Assembly (NCBI RefSeq): GCF_009711165.2 | Contig: NZ_WMID02000001.1 | Coordinates: 444,675 to 508,674, forward strand | DNA length: 64,000 nt | Direction: 5' to 3' | From: Flavobacterium sp. MC2016-06 | GTDB lineage: Bacteria; Bacteroidota; Bacteroidia; Flavobacteriales; Flavobacteriaceae | Shown here: positions 36,191 to 45,817 of the stretch, one piece after another | Layout of the letters: each line of letters opens with the position of its first letter | How positions within the stretch are numbered: position 1 is the stretch's first letter | Notes under the pieces: generated by a model | What the model was told of the DNA's origin: nothing | What the model saw: the letters and a program-made list of their open reading frames with translations, nothing else | Database searches by the model: none | Translations under genes and position numbers: made by a program

Positions 36191-37309
36191 ATGAATTTAA
36201 AAATAGCAGTTTTACCAGGTGACGGAATTGGACCTGAGGTAATTTTACAAGCCAAGAAAGCCTTACATGCAATAGGGGAAGTGTATAATCATGAATTTGT
36301 TTTTGAAGAAGCGCTTATGGGTGCAATTGCAATAGACAAAACAGGAAATCCTTTGCCAGAACAAACTTTAAATCTTTGTTTAAACACAGATGCAGTTTTG
36401 TTTGGAGCAATTGGAGATCCTAAATATGATAACAACCCAGATGCAAAAGTTCGTCCAGAACAAGGATTATTAAAACTGCGTAAAGAATTAGGATTGTTTG
36501 CTAACATTCGTCCTATTAAACCTTATAAAGCATTAATTGAAGCATCTCCATTAAAAAGAGAGATTATTGAAGGTGCAGATTTTACTATTTTTAGAGAATT
36601 AACGGGTGGTGCTTATTTTGGAGCCAAAACACTAAATGAAGAAGGAACACATGCTTCAGATTTATGTGAATATTCAGAAGAAGAAATTACCAGAATTGCA
36701 CATTTAGCTTTTAAATCGGCTCAAAACCGACGTAAAAAGCTTACTATGGTTGATAAAGCAAATGTTTTAGAAACCTCTAGATTGTGGAGAAAAGTAGTTA
36801 AGAAAGTAAGCGAGAATTATCCAGATGTTGCTTTAGACTTTTTATTTGTAGATAACGCAGCAATGCAGATCATTTTAAATCCAAAACAATTTGACGTTAT
36901 TTTGACAGAGAATTTATTTGGAGATATTTTATCAGATGAAGCAAGCGTTATTACAGGTTCTATTGGTTTATTGGCTTCGGCATCTTTAGGAGAAAAAAAT
37001 GCACTTTTTGAACCTATTCATGGTTCTTATCCACAAGCAAAAGGAAAAAATATTGCCAATCCTATTGCTTCTATTTTATCTGCTGCAATGTTGTTAGAAC
37101 ATTTCGGATTGTATAAAGAAGCAAATGTAGTTTATCAAGCTGTTGAAAAAGCAATAGAATATAAAGTAGTCACTGTAGATCTAAAACCAGATTCAAAATT
37201 TGGAACAAATGAAGTAGGAGAGTTTATCTCAAACGTCATTTTTAGCAAAGACGATTTACTTTATTTTAATAATGACAACGTTCATATCGGACAATCAACA
37301 ATTGTTTAA
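36191..37309 (+). CDS. leuB: 3-isopropylmalate dehydrogenase
   Basis: 372 residues. Motifs of the isocitrate/isopropylmalate dehydrogenase family are present: KIAVLPGDGIGPEVILQA at the N-terminus, GAIGDPKYD, LLKLRKELGLFANIRP, the substrate/metal segment VDNAAMQIILNPKQFDVILTENLFGDILSDEAS and the NAD-binding PIHGSYPQAKGKNIANP. It oxidises and decarboxylates 3-isopropylmalate. It follows leuA by 47 nt. The isomerase genes leuC and leuD, needed between LeuA and LeuB, are not in this window. Confidence 0.96.
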   Translation: MNLKIAVLPGDGIGPEVILQAKKALHAIGEVYNHEFVFEEALMGAIAIDKTGNPLPEQTLNLCLNTDAVLFGAIGDPKYDNNPDAKVRPEQGLLKLRKELGLFANIRPIKPYKALIEASPLKREIIEGADFTIFRELTGGAYFGAKTLNEEGTHASDLCEYSEEEITRIAHLAFKSAQNRRKKLTMVDKANVLETSRLWRKVVKKVSENYPDVALDFLFVDNAAMQIILNPKQFDVILTENLFGDILSDEASVITGSIGLLASASLGEKNALFEPIHGSYPQAKGKNIANPIASILSAAMLLEHFGLYKEANVVYQAVEKAIEYKVVTVDLKPDSKFGTNEVGEFISNVIFSKDDLLYFNNDNVHIGQSTIV

Positions 37310-37391
37310 TATTTTCTGTTAAAAATTGAAATAAATAACAAGAAGTATTTAAAATGTTGAGATTATATTTTTTTAGTTCCATGAGTTTATA

Positions 37392-37399
37392 TACTTTTG
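37392..37399 (+). promoter_or_regulatory. Predicted -7 box for the ilv operon
   Basis: TACTTTTG (TAnnTTTG), 19 nt upstream of the ilv leader-peptide ATG and 82 nt after leuB. Confidence 0.55.
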
Positions 37400-37418
37400 T
37401 AACACTAAAAAAGAAAAG

Positions 37419-37493
37419 ATGCAAATCTCAATTATTATTACTTCTTCTGTCATTGTCAATGTGATTATCACATCTGCATCAGGAATGGTATAA
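37419..37493 (+). CDS. ilv operon leader peptide
   Basis: A 24-codon ORF beginning MQISIIITSSVIVNVIITSA and ending SGMV, then TAA at 37491-37493. It has seven Ile and four Val codons and no Leu codon, and is placed between a promoter and a terminator hairpin 24-54 nt after its stop, upstream of ilvD. This is the arrangement expected for ribosome-stalling attenuation by Ile/Val starvation. A segment inside the last codons, 37482-37489 (GGAATGGT), can pair with 37519-37525 (ACCTTCC) in the terminator 5' arm with one bulged base, giving a possible antiterminator. Confidence 0.82.
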   Translation: MQISIIITSSVIVNVIITSASGMV

Positions 37494-37516
37494 ATATAAT
37501 TGAAAAACTATATTAC

Positions 37517-37548
37517 AAACCTTCCAAATACTGGAAGGTTTTTTTTTG
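37517..37548 (+). terminator. Attenuator terminator of the ilv operon
   Basis: A 10-bp perfect stem AAACCTTCCA/TGGAAGGTTT (37517-37526, 37532-37541) followed by a T-run, ending 28 nt before ilvD. Confidence 0.87.
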
Positions 37549-37575
37549 GAATAAAAATTAAAAAAATAATACATA

Positions 37576-39249
37576 ATGGAATTAAATAAGTACAGCAAAA
37601 CCATCACTCAAGATCAAACACAACCAGCGGCACAAGCTATGTTGTATGGGATTGGTTTAACTGAAGAAGATTTGAAAAAAGCACAAGTTGGTATTGTGAG
37701 CATGGGTTACGATGGTAACACTTGCAACATGCACTTGAATGATTTAGCAAAAGATGTTAAAAAAGGTGTTTGGGATGCAGATCTAGTCGGACTTATTTTT
37801 AATACCATTGGTGTTAGTGATGGAATTTCTAACGGGACTGAAGGAATGCGTTATTCATTAGTATCTCGTGATGTAATTGCAGATTCTATAGAAACAGTAG
37901 CAGGAGCACAATGGTATGATAGTATTATTGCGATACCAGGTTGCGATAAAAATATGCCGGGAGCTTTAATTGCTATGGGAAGATTAAACCGTCCGTCTCT
38001 TATGGTTTACGGAGGATCTATTCACTCAGGAAAATGGAAAGGTGAATCTTTAAACATCGTTTCTGCTTTTGAAGCTTTAGGAAAAAAAGTAAAAGGCGAA
38101 ATTACTCCAGAAGATTTTAAAGGAGTTATTCAAAATGCTTGTCCGGGAGCTGGTGCTTGCGGCGGTATGTATACTGCAAACACAATGTCTTCTGCAATTG
38201 AAGCATTAGGAATGAGTTTGCCATACAGTTCTTCAAACCCTGCTTTAAGTCAGGAGAAAAGAGACGAATGTCTGGCAGCCGGAGCAGCAATCAAAATATT
38301 ATTAGAAAAAGATATTAAGCCAAAAGATATCATGACTCGTAAAGCTTTTGAAAATGCTATTACAATTGTAGCAGTTTTAGGAGGTTCTACAAATGCAGTT
38401 ATGCACTTAATTGCAATGGCTCACGCCGTTGATATTACAATTACTTTGGATGATTTCCAAGCCATTAATGATAGAACTCCAGTATTGGCCGATATGAAGC
38501 CAAGTGGTAAATATATGATGGAAGACATTCATGAAGTTGGAGGAATTCCTTCAATAATGAAATATTTATTGAAAGTTGGGCTGCTTCACGGAGATTGTTT
38601 GACTGTAACAGGAAAAACAGTTGCTGAAAACTTAGCTTCAACTCCAGATTTACAAGATGGTCAAGAAGTAATTCACGAAATTCAAAAAGCATTAAAACCA
38701 ACTGGAAACATTCAGGTTTTATATGGAAATCTTGCTTCAGAAGGAGCTGTTGCGAAAATCAGCGGAAAAGAAGGAGAATATTTTGAAGGTCCAGCGGTTG
38801 TTTTTGAAGGAGAATTTGAAGTAATTCCAGGTCTTGAAGCCGGAAAAATTAAACCGGGTAATGTAGTCGTCATCAGGTATTGTGGACCAAAAGGTGGTCC
38901 AGGAATGCCGGAAATGCTGAAACCTACATCTGCTATTATTGGAGCAGGATTAGGAAGTACCTGTGCTCTTATCACAGACGGTAGATTCTCTGGAGGTTCA
39001 CATGGCTTTGTGGTAGGACACATAACACCAGAGGCTTATGATGGCGGAGGTATTGCTTTAGTAAAAGATGGTGATTTAATTGCTATTGATGCTGTAAAAA
39101 ATACAATCGACCTGAAAATATCTGACGAAGAATTTGCAGCTCGTAAAGCGACTTGGGTTCAACCGCCTTTAAAAGTTACAAAAGGAGTATTGCTTAAATA
39201 CGCAAGATCGGTTTCTAGCGCTTCTACAGGCTGCGTTACCGATAATTAA
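37576..39249 (+). CDS. ilvD: Dihydroxy-acid dehydratase
   Basis: 557 residues. It dehydrates dihydroxy-isovalerate and dihydroxy-methylvalerate to the keto acids of valine and isoleucine. The iron-sulfur Cys are visible in [24 protein letters not shown] and [16 protein letters not shown]. Substrate/metal segments [10 protein letters not shown] and [20 protein letters not shown] motif ([16 protein letters not shown]) are intact. The length is nearer to the roughly 560-575 residue class reported with a 2Fe-2S cluster than to the 616-residue E. coli 4Fe-4S enzyme; that cluster type is inference. It is the first gene after the attenuator. Confidence 0.96.
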   Translation: MELNKYSKTITQDQTQPAAQAMLYGIGLTEEDLKKAQVGIVSMGYDGNTCNMHLNDLAKDVKKGVWDADLVGLIFNTIGVSDGISNGTEGMRYSLVSRDVIADSIETVAGAQWYDSIIAIPGCDKNMPGALIAMGRLNRPSLMVYGGSIHSGKWKGESLNIVSAFEALGKKVKGEITPEDFKGVIQNACPGAGACGGMYTANTMSSAIEALGMSLPYSSSNPALSQEKRDECLAAGAAIKILLEKDIKPKDIMTRKAFENAITIVAVLGGSTNAVMHLIAMAHAVDITITLDDFQAINDRTPVLADMKPSGKYMMEDIHEVGGIPSIMKYLLKVGLLHGDCLTVTGKTVAENLASTPDLQDGQEVIHEIQKALKPTGNIQVLYGNLASEGAVAKISGKEGEYFEGPAVVFEGEFEVIPGLEAGKIKPGNVVVIRYCGPKGGPGMPEMLKPTSAIIGAGLGSTCALITDGRFSGGSHGFVVGHITPEAYDGGGIALVKDGDLIAIDAVKNTIDLKISDEEFAARKATWVQPPLKVTKGVLLKYARSVSSASTGCVTDN

Positions 39250-39407
39250 TCATTCAACAACAATATCAATGACAATATCAATGACAAAAACAAAAATCAA
39301 CAGTAATAAAAAATAGAAATATAAAAGATCAATTTAAATTGAATCTTGATATTCCCATTGATTTTTGAAATTGAATTTTGATATTGATTTTTGAAAAAAA
39401 ATATACT
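39250..39407. repeat. Low-complexity inverted repeats, ilvD-ilvB junction
   Basis: Repeated AATATCAATGAC words (39261-39290) face TTGATATTCCC and TTTTGATATTGATTTTTGAA words (39345-39395), so the spacer can fold on itself. No ORF other than an N-terminal extension of ilvB that I reject. Confidence 0.6.
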
Positions 39408-41096
39408 ATGAAAATATCAGGGGCGGAAGCCGTTATAAGATGTTTATTGGCAGAAGGAGTAGACTTGGTTTATGGATATCCGGGAGGAGCTATAATGCCG
39501 GTTTATGACGAATTATATAAATTTCAAGATCAATTACACCACGTTTTAGTACGTCACGAACAAGGTGCAACTCATGCAGCTCAAGGTTATGCTAGAGCTA
39601 CAGGAAAAGTAGGGGTAGCTATTGCTACTTCTGGACCAGGAGCTACAAATTTAGTGACAGGAATTGCTGATGCTCAGATCGATTCTACACCAATGGTTTG
39701 TATTACAGGACAAGTTGGAAAACATTTGTTAGGTTCGGATGCTTTTCAGGAAACTGATATTATCGGAATTTCGACTCCAGTTACCAAATGGAATTATCAG
39801 ATTACAGAAGCTTCTGAGATTCCAGAAATCATTGCAAAAGCATTTTATATTGCACGTTCTGGACGTCCAGGACCTGTATTAATTGACATTACTAAAAATG
39901 CTCAGTTTGATGAGTTCGATTTTAGTTACGAAAAATGTACTGCAATTAGAAGTTATGTTCCAGTACCAAAATTAAAATTAGATAAAGTTGCCGAAGCTGC
40001 GGCTATAATCAATAGTGCAAAAAAACCTTTTATCGTTTTCGGACAGGGAATTATTTTAGGTCAAGCCGAAGAACAGCTAAAAGCATTAATTGAAAAATCT
40101 GGAATTCCTGCAGGATGGACAATTTTAGGACTTTCTGCTTTGCCAACAAGTCACCCGTTAAACGTTGGTATGCTTGGAATGCACGGAAATTACGGCCCAA
40201 ATTTATTGACTAACGAATGTGATGTTTTAATTGCTTTAGGAATGCGTTTTGATGACCGTGTAACGGGAGATTTGAAAACCTATGCTAAACAAGCAAAAGT
40301 GATTCATTTTGAAATTGATCCAGCTGAAGTTGATAAAAACGTAAAAACAGAAGTTGCTGTTTTAGGCGATGTAAAAGAAGCTTTGACTGCTTTATTACCG
40401 TTAATTGATGGTAATGCACATGATGCTTGGCACAACGTATTTAAAGAAAAATATAAGATAGAATTCGATAAAGTTATTGGTGAAGAATTAAACCCAACCA
40501 ATGGTAAAGGAATTTCAATGGGAGAAACTATCGAAATGATCAATAAACACTCAAAAGGTGATGCGATTATGGTTTCTGATGTTGGGCAGCACCAAATGTT
40601 TGCTTGTCGTTACGCAAAATTTAATACAACCAAAAGTAATATTACTTCTGGAGGTCTAGGAACTATGGGATTTGCTTTACCAGCTGCAATTGGAGCAAAA
40701 ATGGGAAGACCAGACCGTGAAGTTGTTGCCATTATTGGAGATGGAGGTTTCCAGATGACAATTCAGGAATTGGGGACTATTTTTCAAACGAAAGTACCAG
40801 TTAAGATTGTTGTTTTAAATAATGAATTTTTAGGAATGGTGCGTCAATGGCAGGAATTGTTTTTTGACAATAGATATGCTTCGACAAACATGATCAATCC
40901 AAATTTCACTGCGATTGCAGAAGGATATTATATCAAATCTAAAAAAGTAACGGATCGTGAAGATTTAGATGCTGCTGTTGCCGAAATGATGGCTTCAAAA
41001 GATTCTTATTTCTTAGAAGTTATGGTCGAAAAAGAAAACAATGTATTCCCGATGATTCCAACAGGAGCATGCGTTTCTGAAATTAGATTAAGCTAA
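39408..41096 (+). CDS. ilvB: Acetolactate synthase, large (catalytic) subunit
   Basis: 562 residues from ATG 39408; an in-frame upstream start in the repeat spacer is rejected because MKISGAEAVIRCLLAEGVD is the expected N-terminus. It is a ThDP enzyme that makes acetolactate or acetohydroxybutyrate. VRHEQGATHAAQGYARATGK contains the catalytic Glu. SGPGATNLVTGIADAQ and the FAD-binding middle (LGMLGMHGNYG-like GMLGMHGNYGPNLL) are present, and the ThDP-metal motif IIGDGGFQMTIQELGT then VVLNNEFLGMVRQWQ closes the C-terminal domain. The regulatory subunit gene ilvN follows. Confidence 0.96.
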   Translation: MKISGAEAVIRCLLAEGVDLVYGYPGGAIMPVYDELYKFQDQLHHVLVRHEQGATHAAQGYARATGKVGVAIATSGPGATNLVTGIADAQIDSTPMVCITGQVGKHLLGSDAFQETDIIGISTPVTKWNYQITEASEIPEIIAKAFYIARSGRPGPVLIDITKNAQFDEFDFSYEKCTAIRSYVPVPKLKLDKVAEAAAIINSAKKPFIVFGQGIILGQAEEQLKALIEKSGIPAGWTILGLSALPTSHPLNVGMLGMHGNYGPNLLTNECDVLIALGMRFDDRVTGDLKTYAKQAKVIHFEIDPAEVDKNVKTEVAVLGDVKEALTALLPLIDGNAHDAWHNVFKEKYKIEFDKVIGEELNPTNGKGISMGETIEMINKHSKGDAIMVSDVGQHQMFACRYAKFNTTKSNITSGGLGTMGFALPAAIGAKMGRPDREVVAIIGDGGFQMTIQELGTIFQTKVPVKIVVLNNEFLGMVRQWQELFFDNRYASTNMINPNFTAIAEGYYIKSKKVTDREDLDAAVAEMMASKDSYFLEVMVEKENNVFPMIPTGACVSEIRLS

Positions 41097-41103
41097 AGAA
41101 AAA

Positions 41104-41159
41104 GTTTCAGGTTTCAAGTTTCAGGTTTCACGTTCTCAACAGAACTTGAAACATGAAAC
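41104..41159. repeat. GTTTCAGGTTTCAAG-type inverted repeat, ilvB-ilvN junction
   Basis: GTTTCAGGTTTCAAGTTTCA followed by AGAACTTGAAACATGAAAC; same family as 23971-24033. It contains the in-frame ATG at 41153 that should not be taken as the ilvN start. Confidence 0.7.
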
Positions 41160-41179
41160 AAATAAAACTAAAAAATAAC

Positions 41180-41701
41180 ATGGAAGATAAAACATTTACC
41201 ATATCGGTATATTCAGAAAATAACGTGGGCTTGTTGAATAGAATATCTGGAATATTCTTAAAGCGTCACATTAATATATTAAGTCTAAACGTTTCAGAAT
41301 CAGAAATAGAGAATGTTTCAAGATTCATTATTGTAGTAGAAACTACTGAGAAATGGGTTAAGAATATTGTGGGTCAGATTGAAAAACAAATTGAAGTCAT
41401 AAAAGCTTTTTATCACACCGACGAAGAGACTATTTATTTAGAAAATGCTTTGTTTAAAATCGCTTCAAATTTGTTATTTGATGAAAAACAGATTCAGAAT
41501 ATTATTAAAGACAGCCAGTCTACAATTGTAACCGTTTCTCGTGATTTCTTTGTAATTTCAAAATCGGGAAGACGTTCTGAAATTGAAGAATTGTACGCAA
41601 AGTTTAAGCCTTACGGAATTATGCAGTTTGTACGTTCTGGAAGAATATCCGTTTCTAAAGAAAAAATGGAAATTTCAACATTATTAGAAACATTCAAATA
41701 G
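41180..41701 (+). CDS. ilvN: Acetolactate synthase, small (regulatory) subunit
   Basis: 173 residues from ATG 41180. The upstream ATG at 41153 lies in the repeat element and adds nine unconserved residues. The N-terminal ACT domain (FTISVYSENNVGLLNRISGI then FLKRHINILSLNVSESE) binds valine for feedback inhibition, and the C-terminal domain (ALFKIASNLLF to the end, including IMQFVRSGRISVSK) activates the catalytic subunit IlvB. It is placed directly after ilvB and 83 nt before ilvC. Confidence 0.95.
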   Translation: MEDKTFTISVYSENNVGLLNRISGIFLKRHINILSLNVSESEIENVSRFIIVVETTEKWVKNIVGQIEKQIEVIKAFYHTDEETIYLENALFKIASNLLFDEKQIQNIIKDSQSTIVTVSRDFFVISKSGRRSEIEELYAKFKPYGIMQFVRSGRISVSKEKMEISTLLETFK

Positions 41702-41784
41702 TATCATTTTACGCTGCAGATCTGCAGTTCAGTTTATATTAATCAATTATTAAATTACACATTCATTAAATATTTTTAAAAAAA

Positions 41785-43254
41785 ATGGCAAATTATTTCA
41801 ACACATTACCACTTAGATTACAATTAGAGCAATTAGGAGTTTGCGAATTTATGGATCAATCTCAATTTGCAGACGGAATTTCAGCATTAGCAGGAAAAAA
41901 AGTCGTAATTGTAGGTTGTGGTGCACAAGGTTTGAATCAAGGTTTAAACATGAGAGATTCTGGTTTAGATATTTCATATGCATTACGTGAAGATGCAATC
42001 GCTGAAAAAAGAGCTTCTTATAAAAATGCTACTGAAAATGGTTTTACTGTTGGTACTTATCAAGAATTAATTCCAACTGCAGATTTAGTTTGTAATCTTA
42101 CACCAGACAAGCAGCATACTGCCGTGGTAACTGCTATTATGCCATTAATGAAAAACGGATCTACTTTATCGTATTCTCACGGATTCAACATTGTTGAAGA
42201 AGGAATGCAGATTCGTAAAGATATTACTGTAATTATGTGTGCGCCTAAATGTCCAGGATCTGAAGTACGTGAAGAGTACAAAAGAGGATTTGGTGTACCA
42301 ACACTTATCGCTGTTCACCCAGAAAACGATCCAAACGGTTTAGGTTTAGATCAAGCAAAAGCTTACGCAGTTGCAACTGGAGGTCACAGAGCAGGAGTTT
42401 TAAAATCGTCTTTCGTTGCCGAAGTAAAATCAGATTTAATGGGTGAGCAGACTATTCTTTGTGGTTTGTTACAAACAGGATCTATTTTATGTTTTGATAA
42501 AATGGTTGAAAAAGGAATTGATGCAGCTTATGCTTCAAAACTAATTCAATTTGGATGGGAAACTATTACTGAGGCTTTAAAACACGGTGGTATTACGAAT
42601 ATGATGGATCGTCTTTCTAATCCTGCAAAAATCGAAGCTTACGAAATTGCAGATGAATTAAAAGATATCATGCGTCCGTTATTCCAAAAACACCAAGACG
42701 ATATTATTTCTGGAGAATTCTCTAGAACGATGATGATCGACTGGGCAAATGACGATGTTAACTTATTAAAATGGAGAGCTGCTACAGGAGAAACTAACTT
42801 CGAAAAAACAGCACCGCAAGAAGCTCCAATTTCTGAGCAGGAATATTTTGACAATGGAGTTTTAATGATTGCAATGGTAAAAGCTGGTGTAGAATTGGCT
42901 TTTGAAACGATGACAGAAGCAGGAATCATTGAAGAATCTGCTTACTATGAGTCATTACACGAATTGCCGTTGATTGCAAATACTATAGCAAGAAAAAAAT
43001 TATTTGAAATGAACCGCGTTATCTCGGATACTGCAGAATATGGTTGTTATTTATTTGACCATGCTTGTAAACCGTTATTGACTGAGTTTATGAAAAAAGT
43101 AGAAACAAACGTAATCGGAAAACCATTTTCAACTTCAAACGGAGTAGATAATGCTGTTTTAATTGCAGTAAACAAAGAAATTCGTCAGCATCCTATCGAA
43201 GAAGTAGGAGAGTGGTTGAGAGAATCTATGACTGCAATGAAAAAAATTGGATAA
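41785..43254 (+). CDS. ilvC: Ketol-acid reductoisomerase, class II (long form)
   Basis: 489 residues, the length of the E. coli-type class II enzyme with a duplicated knotted domain (class I is about 330). The Rossmann motif [20 protein letters not shown] is followed by the phosphate-recognition loop SYALRED. The metal/substrate residues appear in [20 protein letters not shown] (Lys/Glu) and [14 protein letters not shown] (Asp-x3-Glu). The second knotted copy spans about 360-489 ([22 protein letters not shown]). It turns acetolactate into dihydroxy-isovalerate. It is the last gene of ilvDBNC. Confidence 0.96.
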   Translation: MANYFNTLPLRLQLEQLGVCEFMDQSQFADGISALAGKKVVIVGCGAQGLNQGLNMRDSGLDISYALREDAIAEKRASYKNATENGFTVGTYQELIPTADLVCNLTPDKQHTAVVTAIMPLMKNGSTLSYSHGFNIVEEGMQIRKDITVIMCAPKCPGSEVREEYKRGFGVPTLIAVHPENDPNGLGLDQAKAYAVATGGHRAGVLKSSFVAEVKSDLMGEQTILCGLLQTGSILCFDKMVEKGIDAAYASKLIQFGWETITEALKHGGITNMMDRLSNPAKIEAYEIADELKDIMRPLFQKHQDDIISGEFSRTMMIDWANDDVNLLKWRAATGETNFEKTAPQEAPISEQEYFDNGVLMIAMVKAGVELAFETMTEAGIIEESAYYESLHELPLIANTIARKKLFEMNRVISDTAEYGCYLFDHACKPLLTEFMKKVETNVIGKPFSTSNGVDNAVLIAVNKEIRQHPIEEVGEWLRESMTAMKKIG

Positions 43255-43557
43255 TAAAAATGGGAGTTACCACACATTCGTATGTGGTGGGATCTGTACT
43301 CTGTATCTCTGTTTTATAAATATTTTGAATTAGTAAGCACTTATTAAGAAAATGGATATAGATGCAAATTGCATTCACTTAACTTCGTAAAAAGTAAGTT
43401 AAGTGAGGCTAATCCCTAATGTTGGGGTATGTTTAGAAATAAATGTACTTGTTGAAATTTCTGTTTTAATTAATAAAGATGCTGCTATTTTCAAAATAGA
43501 TCAAAGTATTGTAATGCAGAATTACGAAATTAATTGTTATTGAAATTTGTTAATTTA
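43255..43557. other. Long 3' region of the ilv operon with hairpins
   Basis: No ORF above 12 codons. It contains a weak ACCACA..TGTGGT hairpin right after the ilvC stop and a perfect 11-bp inverted repeat (43375-43385, TCACTTAACTT, against 43396-43406) with no T-run. The first good terminator is only at 43558. Confidence 0.5.
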
Positions 43558-43593
43558 AAAAAGGTATAATATTAATTTATTATGCCTTTTTTT
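43558..43593 (+). terminator. Terminator downstream of ilvC
   Basis: A 14-bp stem with one G-U pair (43558-43571, 43578-43591) ending in a T-run; more than 300 nt after ilvC. Confidence 0.75.
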
Positions 43594-43753
43594 CAATTTA
43601 CATTTTTCCTTAAAAAAGTATATTTTTAAACATAATTCATAAAAAAGCGATATTTTTTTTGCTATATGCTTTTTTTAGTTAAAATTTATAGATTAAATAA
43701 TTTTAAGAATACGTTGATATTTAATACATTTATAAAAAAAAATTCCACAAACT

Positions 43754-45664
43754 ATGAGCTATTATAAAATTGAAAATTTAGAGCAATATTTTAAGCATTA
43801 CAATAAATCAATAAGGGAACCAAGAAAATTTTGGGGAAAAATAGCTGAAGAAAATTTTACGTGGTACCAGCAATGGGATAAAGTTGTTGATTTTAATATG
43901 GCTGATGCTGAAGTAAAATGGTTTACAGAAGCAAAAGTTAATATTACCAAAAATTGTATTGACAGACACTTAAGTAAAAGAGGAGAAAAAACGGCTATCA
44001 TTTTTGAACCGAACGATCCTTCTGAAAGTGCTTTACATATAACGTATAACGAATTATACGAAAGAGTTTCGAAAATGTCTAATGTTTTGCGTGATCAAGG
44101 CGTAAAAAAAGGTGACAGAGTTTGCATTTACCTTCCTATGATTCCAGAATTGGCAGTTGCTGTGTTAGCTTGTGCTAGAATTGGAGCCATTCACTCTGTA
44201 ATTTTTGCTGGATTTTCTGCTTCTGCAGTTTCTGCAAGAATCAACGATTGCGAATGTAAAATGGTAATTACTTCTGATGGAGGTTATAGAGGAAACAAAA
44301 CAATTGACCTAAAAGCAATTGTAGACGAAGCATTAGATACTTGCCCTTCTGTTTCTACGGTTCTGGTTGTAAAAAGAACACAGACTGAAATCAAAATGAA
44401 AGAAGGTCGTGACGTTTGGTTACAGCCTTTATTAGATGAAGCATTAGATAATAGTGTTGCTGAAATTATGGATGCAGAAGATCCATTGTTTATTTTATAT
44501 ACTTCTGGATCTACAGGTAAACCAAAAGGAATGGTTCATACTACTGCAGGTTACATGGTTTATACAGCGTATACCTTTAAAAATGTTTTCAGCCACGAAG
44601 AAAATGATATTTTCTGGTGTACAGCAGATATAGGTTGGATCACTGGTCACTCTTACATTCTTTACGGACCATTATTAAATGGTGGAACAACTGTAATTTT
44701 TGAAGGAGTTCCGTCTTACCCAGATTTCAGCCGTTTTTGGGATATTATCGAAAAACATAAAATCACACAATTCTATACTGCGCCAACCGCAATTCGTTCG
44801 TTAGCAAAAGAAAGTTTAGATTATATTCAAAAATATCCGCTTAAATCACTTAAAGTTATTGGATCTGTTGGAGAACCAATTAATGAAGAAGCTTGGCACT
44901 GGTTTAATGACCACGTTGGAGATAAGAGATGTCCGGTTGTAGATACTTGGTGGCAGACAGAAACTGGAGGAATTATGATTTCGCCAATTGCATTTGTTAC
45001 GCCAACAAAACCAACTTACGCAACTTTGCCTTTACCGGGAATTCAGCCTGTTTTGATGGATGAAAAACGCAATGAAATTGAAGGTAATCAAGTTGTTGGA
45101 AGTTTATGTATTAAATTTCCTTGGCCAGGAATCGCCAGAACAATCTGGGGAGATCACCAACGTTACAAAGACACTTATTTCTCAGCTTTCCCAGGAAAAT
45201 ATTTTACAGGAGACGGAGCATTAAGAGACGAAGTTGGATATTATAGAATAACAGGTAGAGTAGATGACGTTGTAATTGTTTCGGGTCACAATTTAGGAAC
45301 AGCTCCTATAGAAGATGCGATCAACGAACATCAAGCAGTTGCAGAATCTGCAATTGTAGGTTTCCCACATGCAATAAAAGGAAATGCTTTATACGGTTAC
45401 GTTATTCTAAAAGAAACTGGAGAAGTTCGTAATAAAGAAAACTTGACAAAAGAGATTAATCAATATATTTCTGACCATATTGGACCAATTGCAAAATTAG
45501 ATAAAATTCAGTTTGTTTCTGGTTTACCAAAAACGCGTTCAGGAAAAATCATGCGTAGAATTTTACGTAAAATTGCAGAAGGAGATTATTCTAATTTTGG
45601 AGATACTTCAACATTATTAAATCCAGAAGTTGTAGAAGAAATTATGAAAGACAGAATTGCATAA
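43754..45664 (+). CDS. acs: Acetyl-CoA synthetase
   Basis: 636 residues, AMP-forming. The phosphate-binding loop is YTSGSTGKPKGM (about 250-261), followed by WCTADIGWITGHSY, VVDTWWQTETGG, and the A8 hinge TGRVDDVVIVSGHN with A10 lysine Lys598 in TRSGKIMRRI, the site acetylated by Pat-type enzymes in other bacteria. It converts acetate, CoA and ATP to acetyl-CoA. It has a stand-alone position with a long AT-rich leader and ends at a perfect bidirectional palindrome shared with the opposing exonuclease-fold gene. The cNMP-CBS protein that faces it is a frequent neighbour of acs in other phyla. Confidence 0.97.
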   Translation: MSYYKIENLEQYFKHYNKSIREPRKFWGKIAEENFTWYQQWDKVVDFNMADAEVKWFTEAKVNITKNCIDRHLSKRGEKTAIIFEPNDPSESALHITYNELYERVSKMSNVLRDQGVKKGDRVCIYLPMIPELAVAVLACARIGAIHSVIFAGFSASAVSARINDCECKMVITSDGGYRGNKTIDLKAIVDEALDTCPSVSTVLVVKRTQTEIKMKEGRDVWLQPLLDEALDNSVAEIMDAEDPLFILYTSGSTGKPKGMVHTTAGYMVYTAYTFKNVFSHEENDIFWCTADIGWITGHSYILYGPLLNGGTTVIFEGVPSYPDFSRFWDIIEKHKITQFYTAPTAIRSLAKESLDYIQKYPLKSLKVIGSVGEPINEEAWHWFNDHVGDKRCPVVDTWWQTETGGIMISPIAFVTPTKPTYATLPLPGIQPVLMDEKRNEIEGNQVVGSLCIKFPWPGIARTIWGDHQRYKDTYFSAFPGKYFTGDGALRDEVGYYRITGRVDDVVIVSGHNLGTAPIEDAINEHQAVAESAIVGFPHAIKGNALYGYVILKETGEVRNKENLTKEINQYISDHIGPIAKLDKIQFVSGLPKTRSGKIMRRILRKIAEGDYSNFGDTSTLLNPEVVEEIMKDRIA

Positions 45665-45741
45665 AAAAAGTTTCAAGTTTCAAGTTTTCATGCTGAGCAA
45701 AATCGAAGCATAAAAATTGGAATTTGGAATTTCAAAAAATG

Positions 45742-45789
45742 CACTAAAAAAAACAGCCTCTTAAATTTAAGAGGCTGTTTTTTTTAGTG
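45742..45789. terminator. Bidirectional terminator between acs and the exonuclease-fold gene
   Basis: A 48-nt perfect palindrome with 24-nt arms; the central part is ACAGCCTCTTAAATTTAAGA and the arms end in A8/T8, giving a U-tract in both directions. Confidence 0.9.
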
Positions 45790-45817
45790 TATTTTTTATT
45801 CTTGGAATTTTATAGAT

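Noticed and set aside
41153..41179. ATG extending ilvN by nine codons
   Set aside because: It falls in a GTTTCAAG-type repeat and the added residues do not resemble ACT-domain N-termini.
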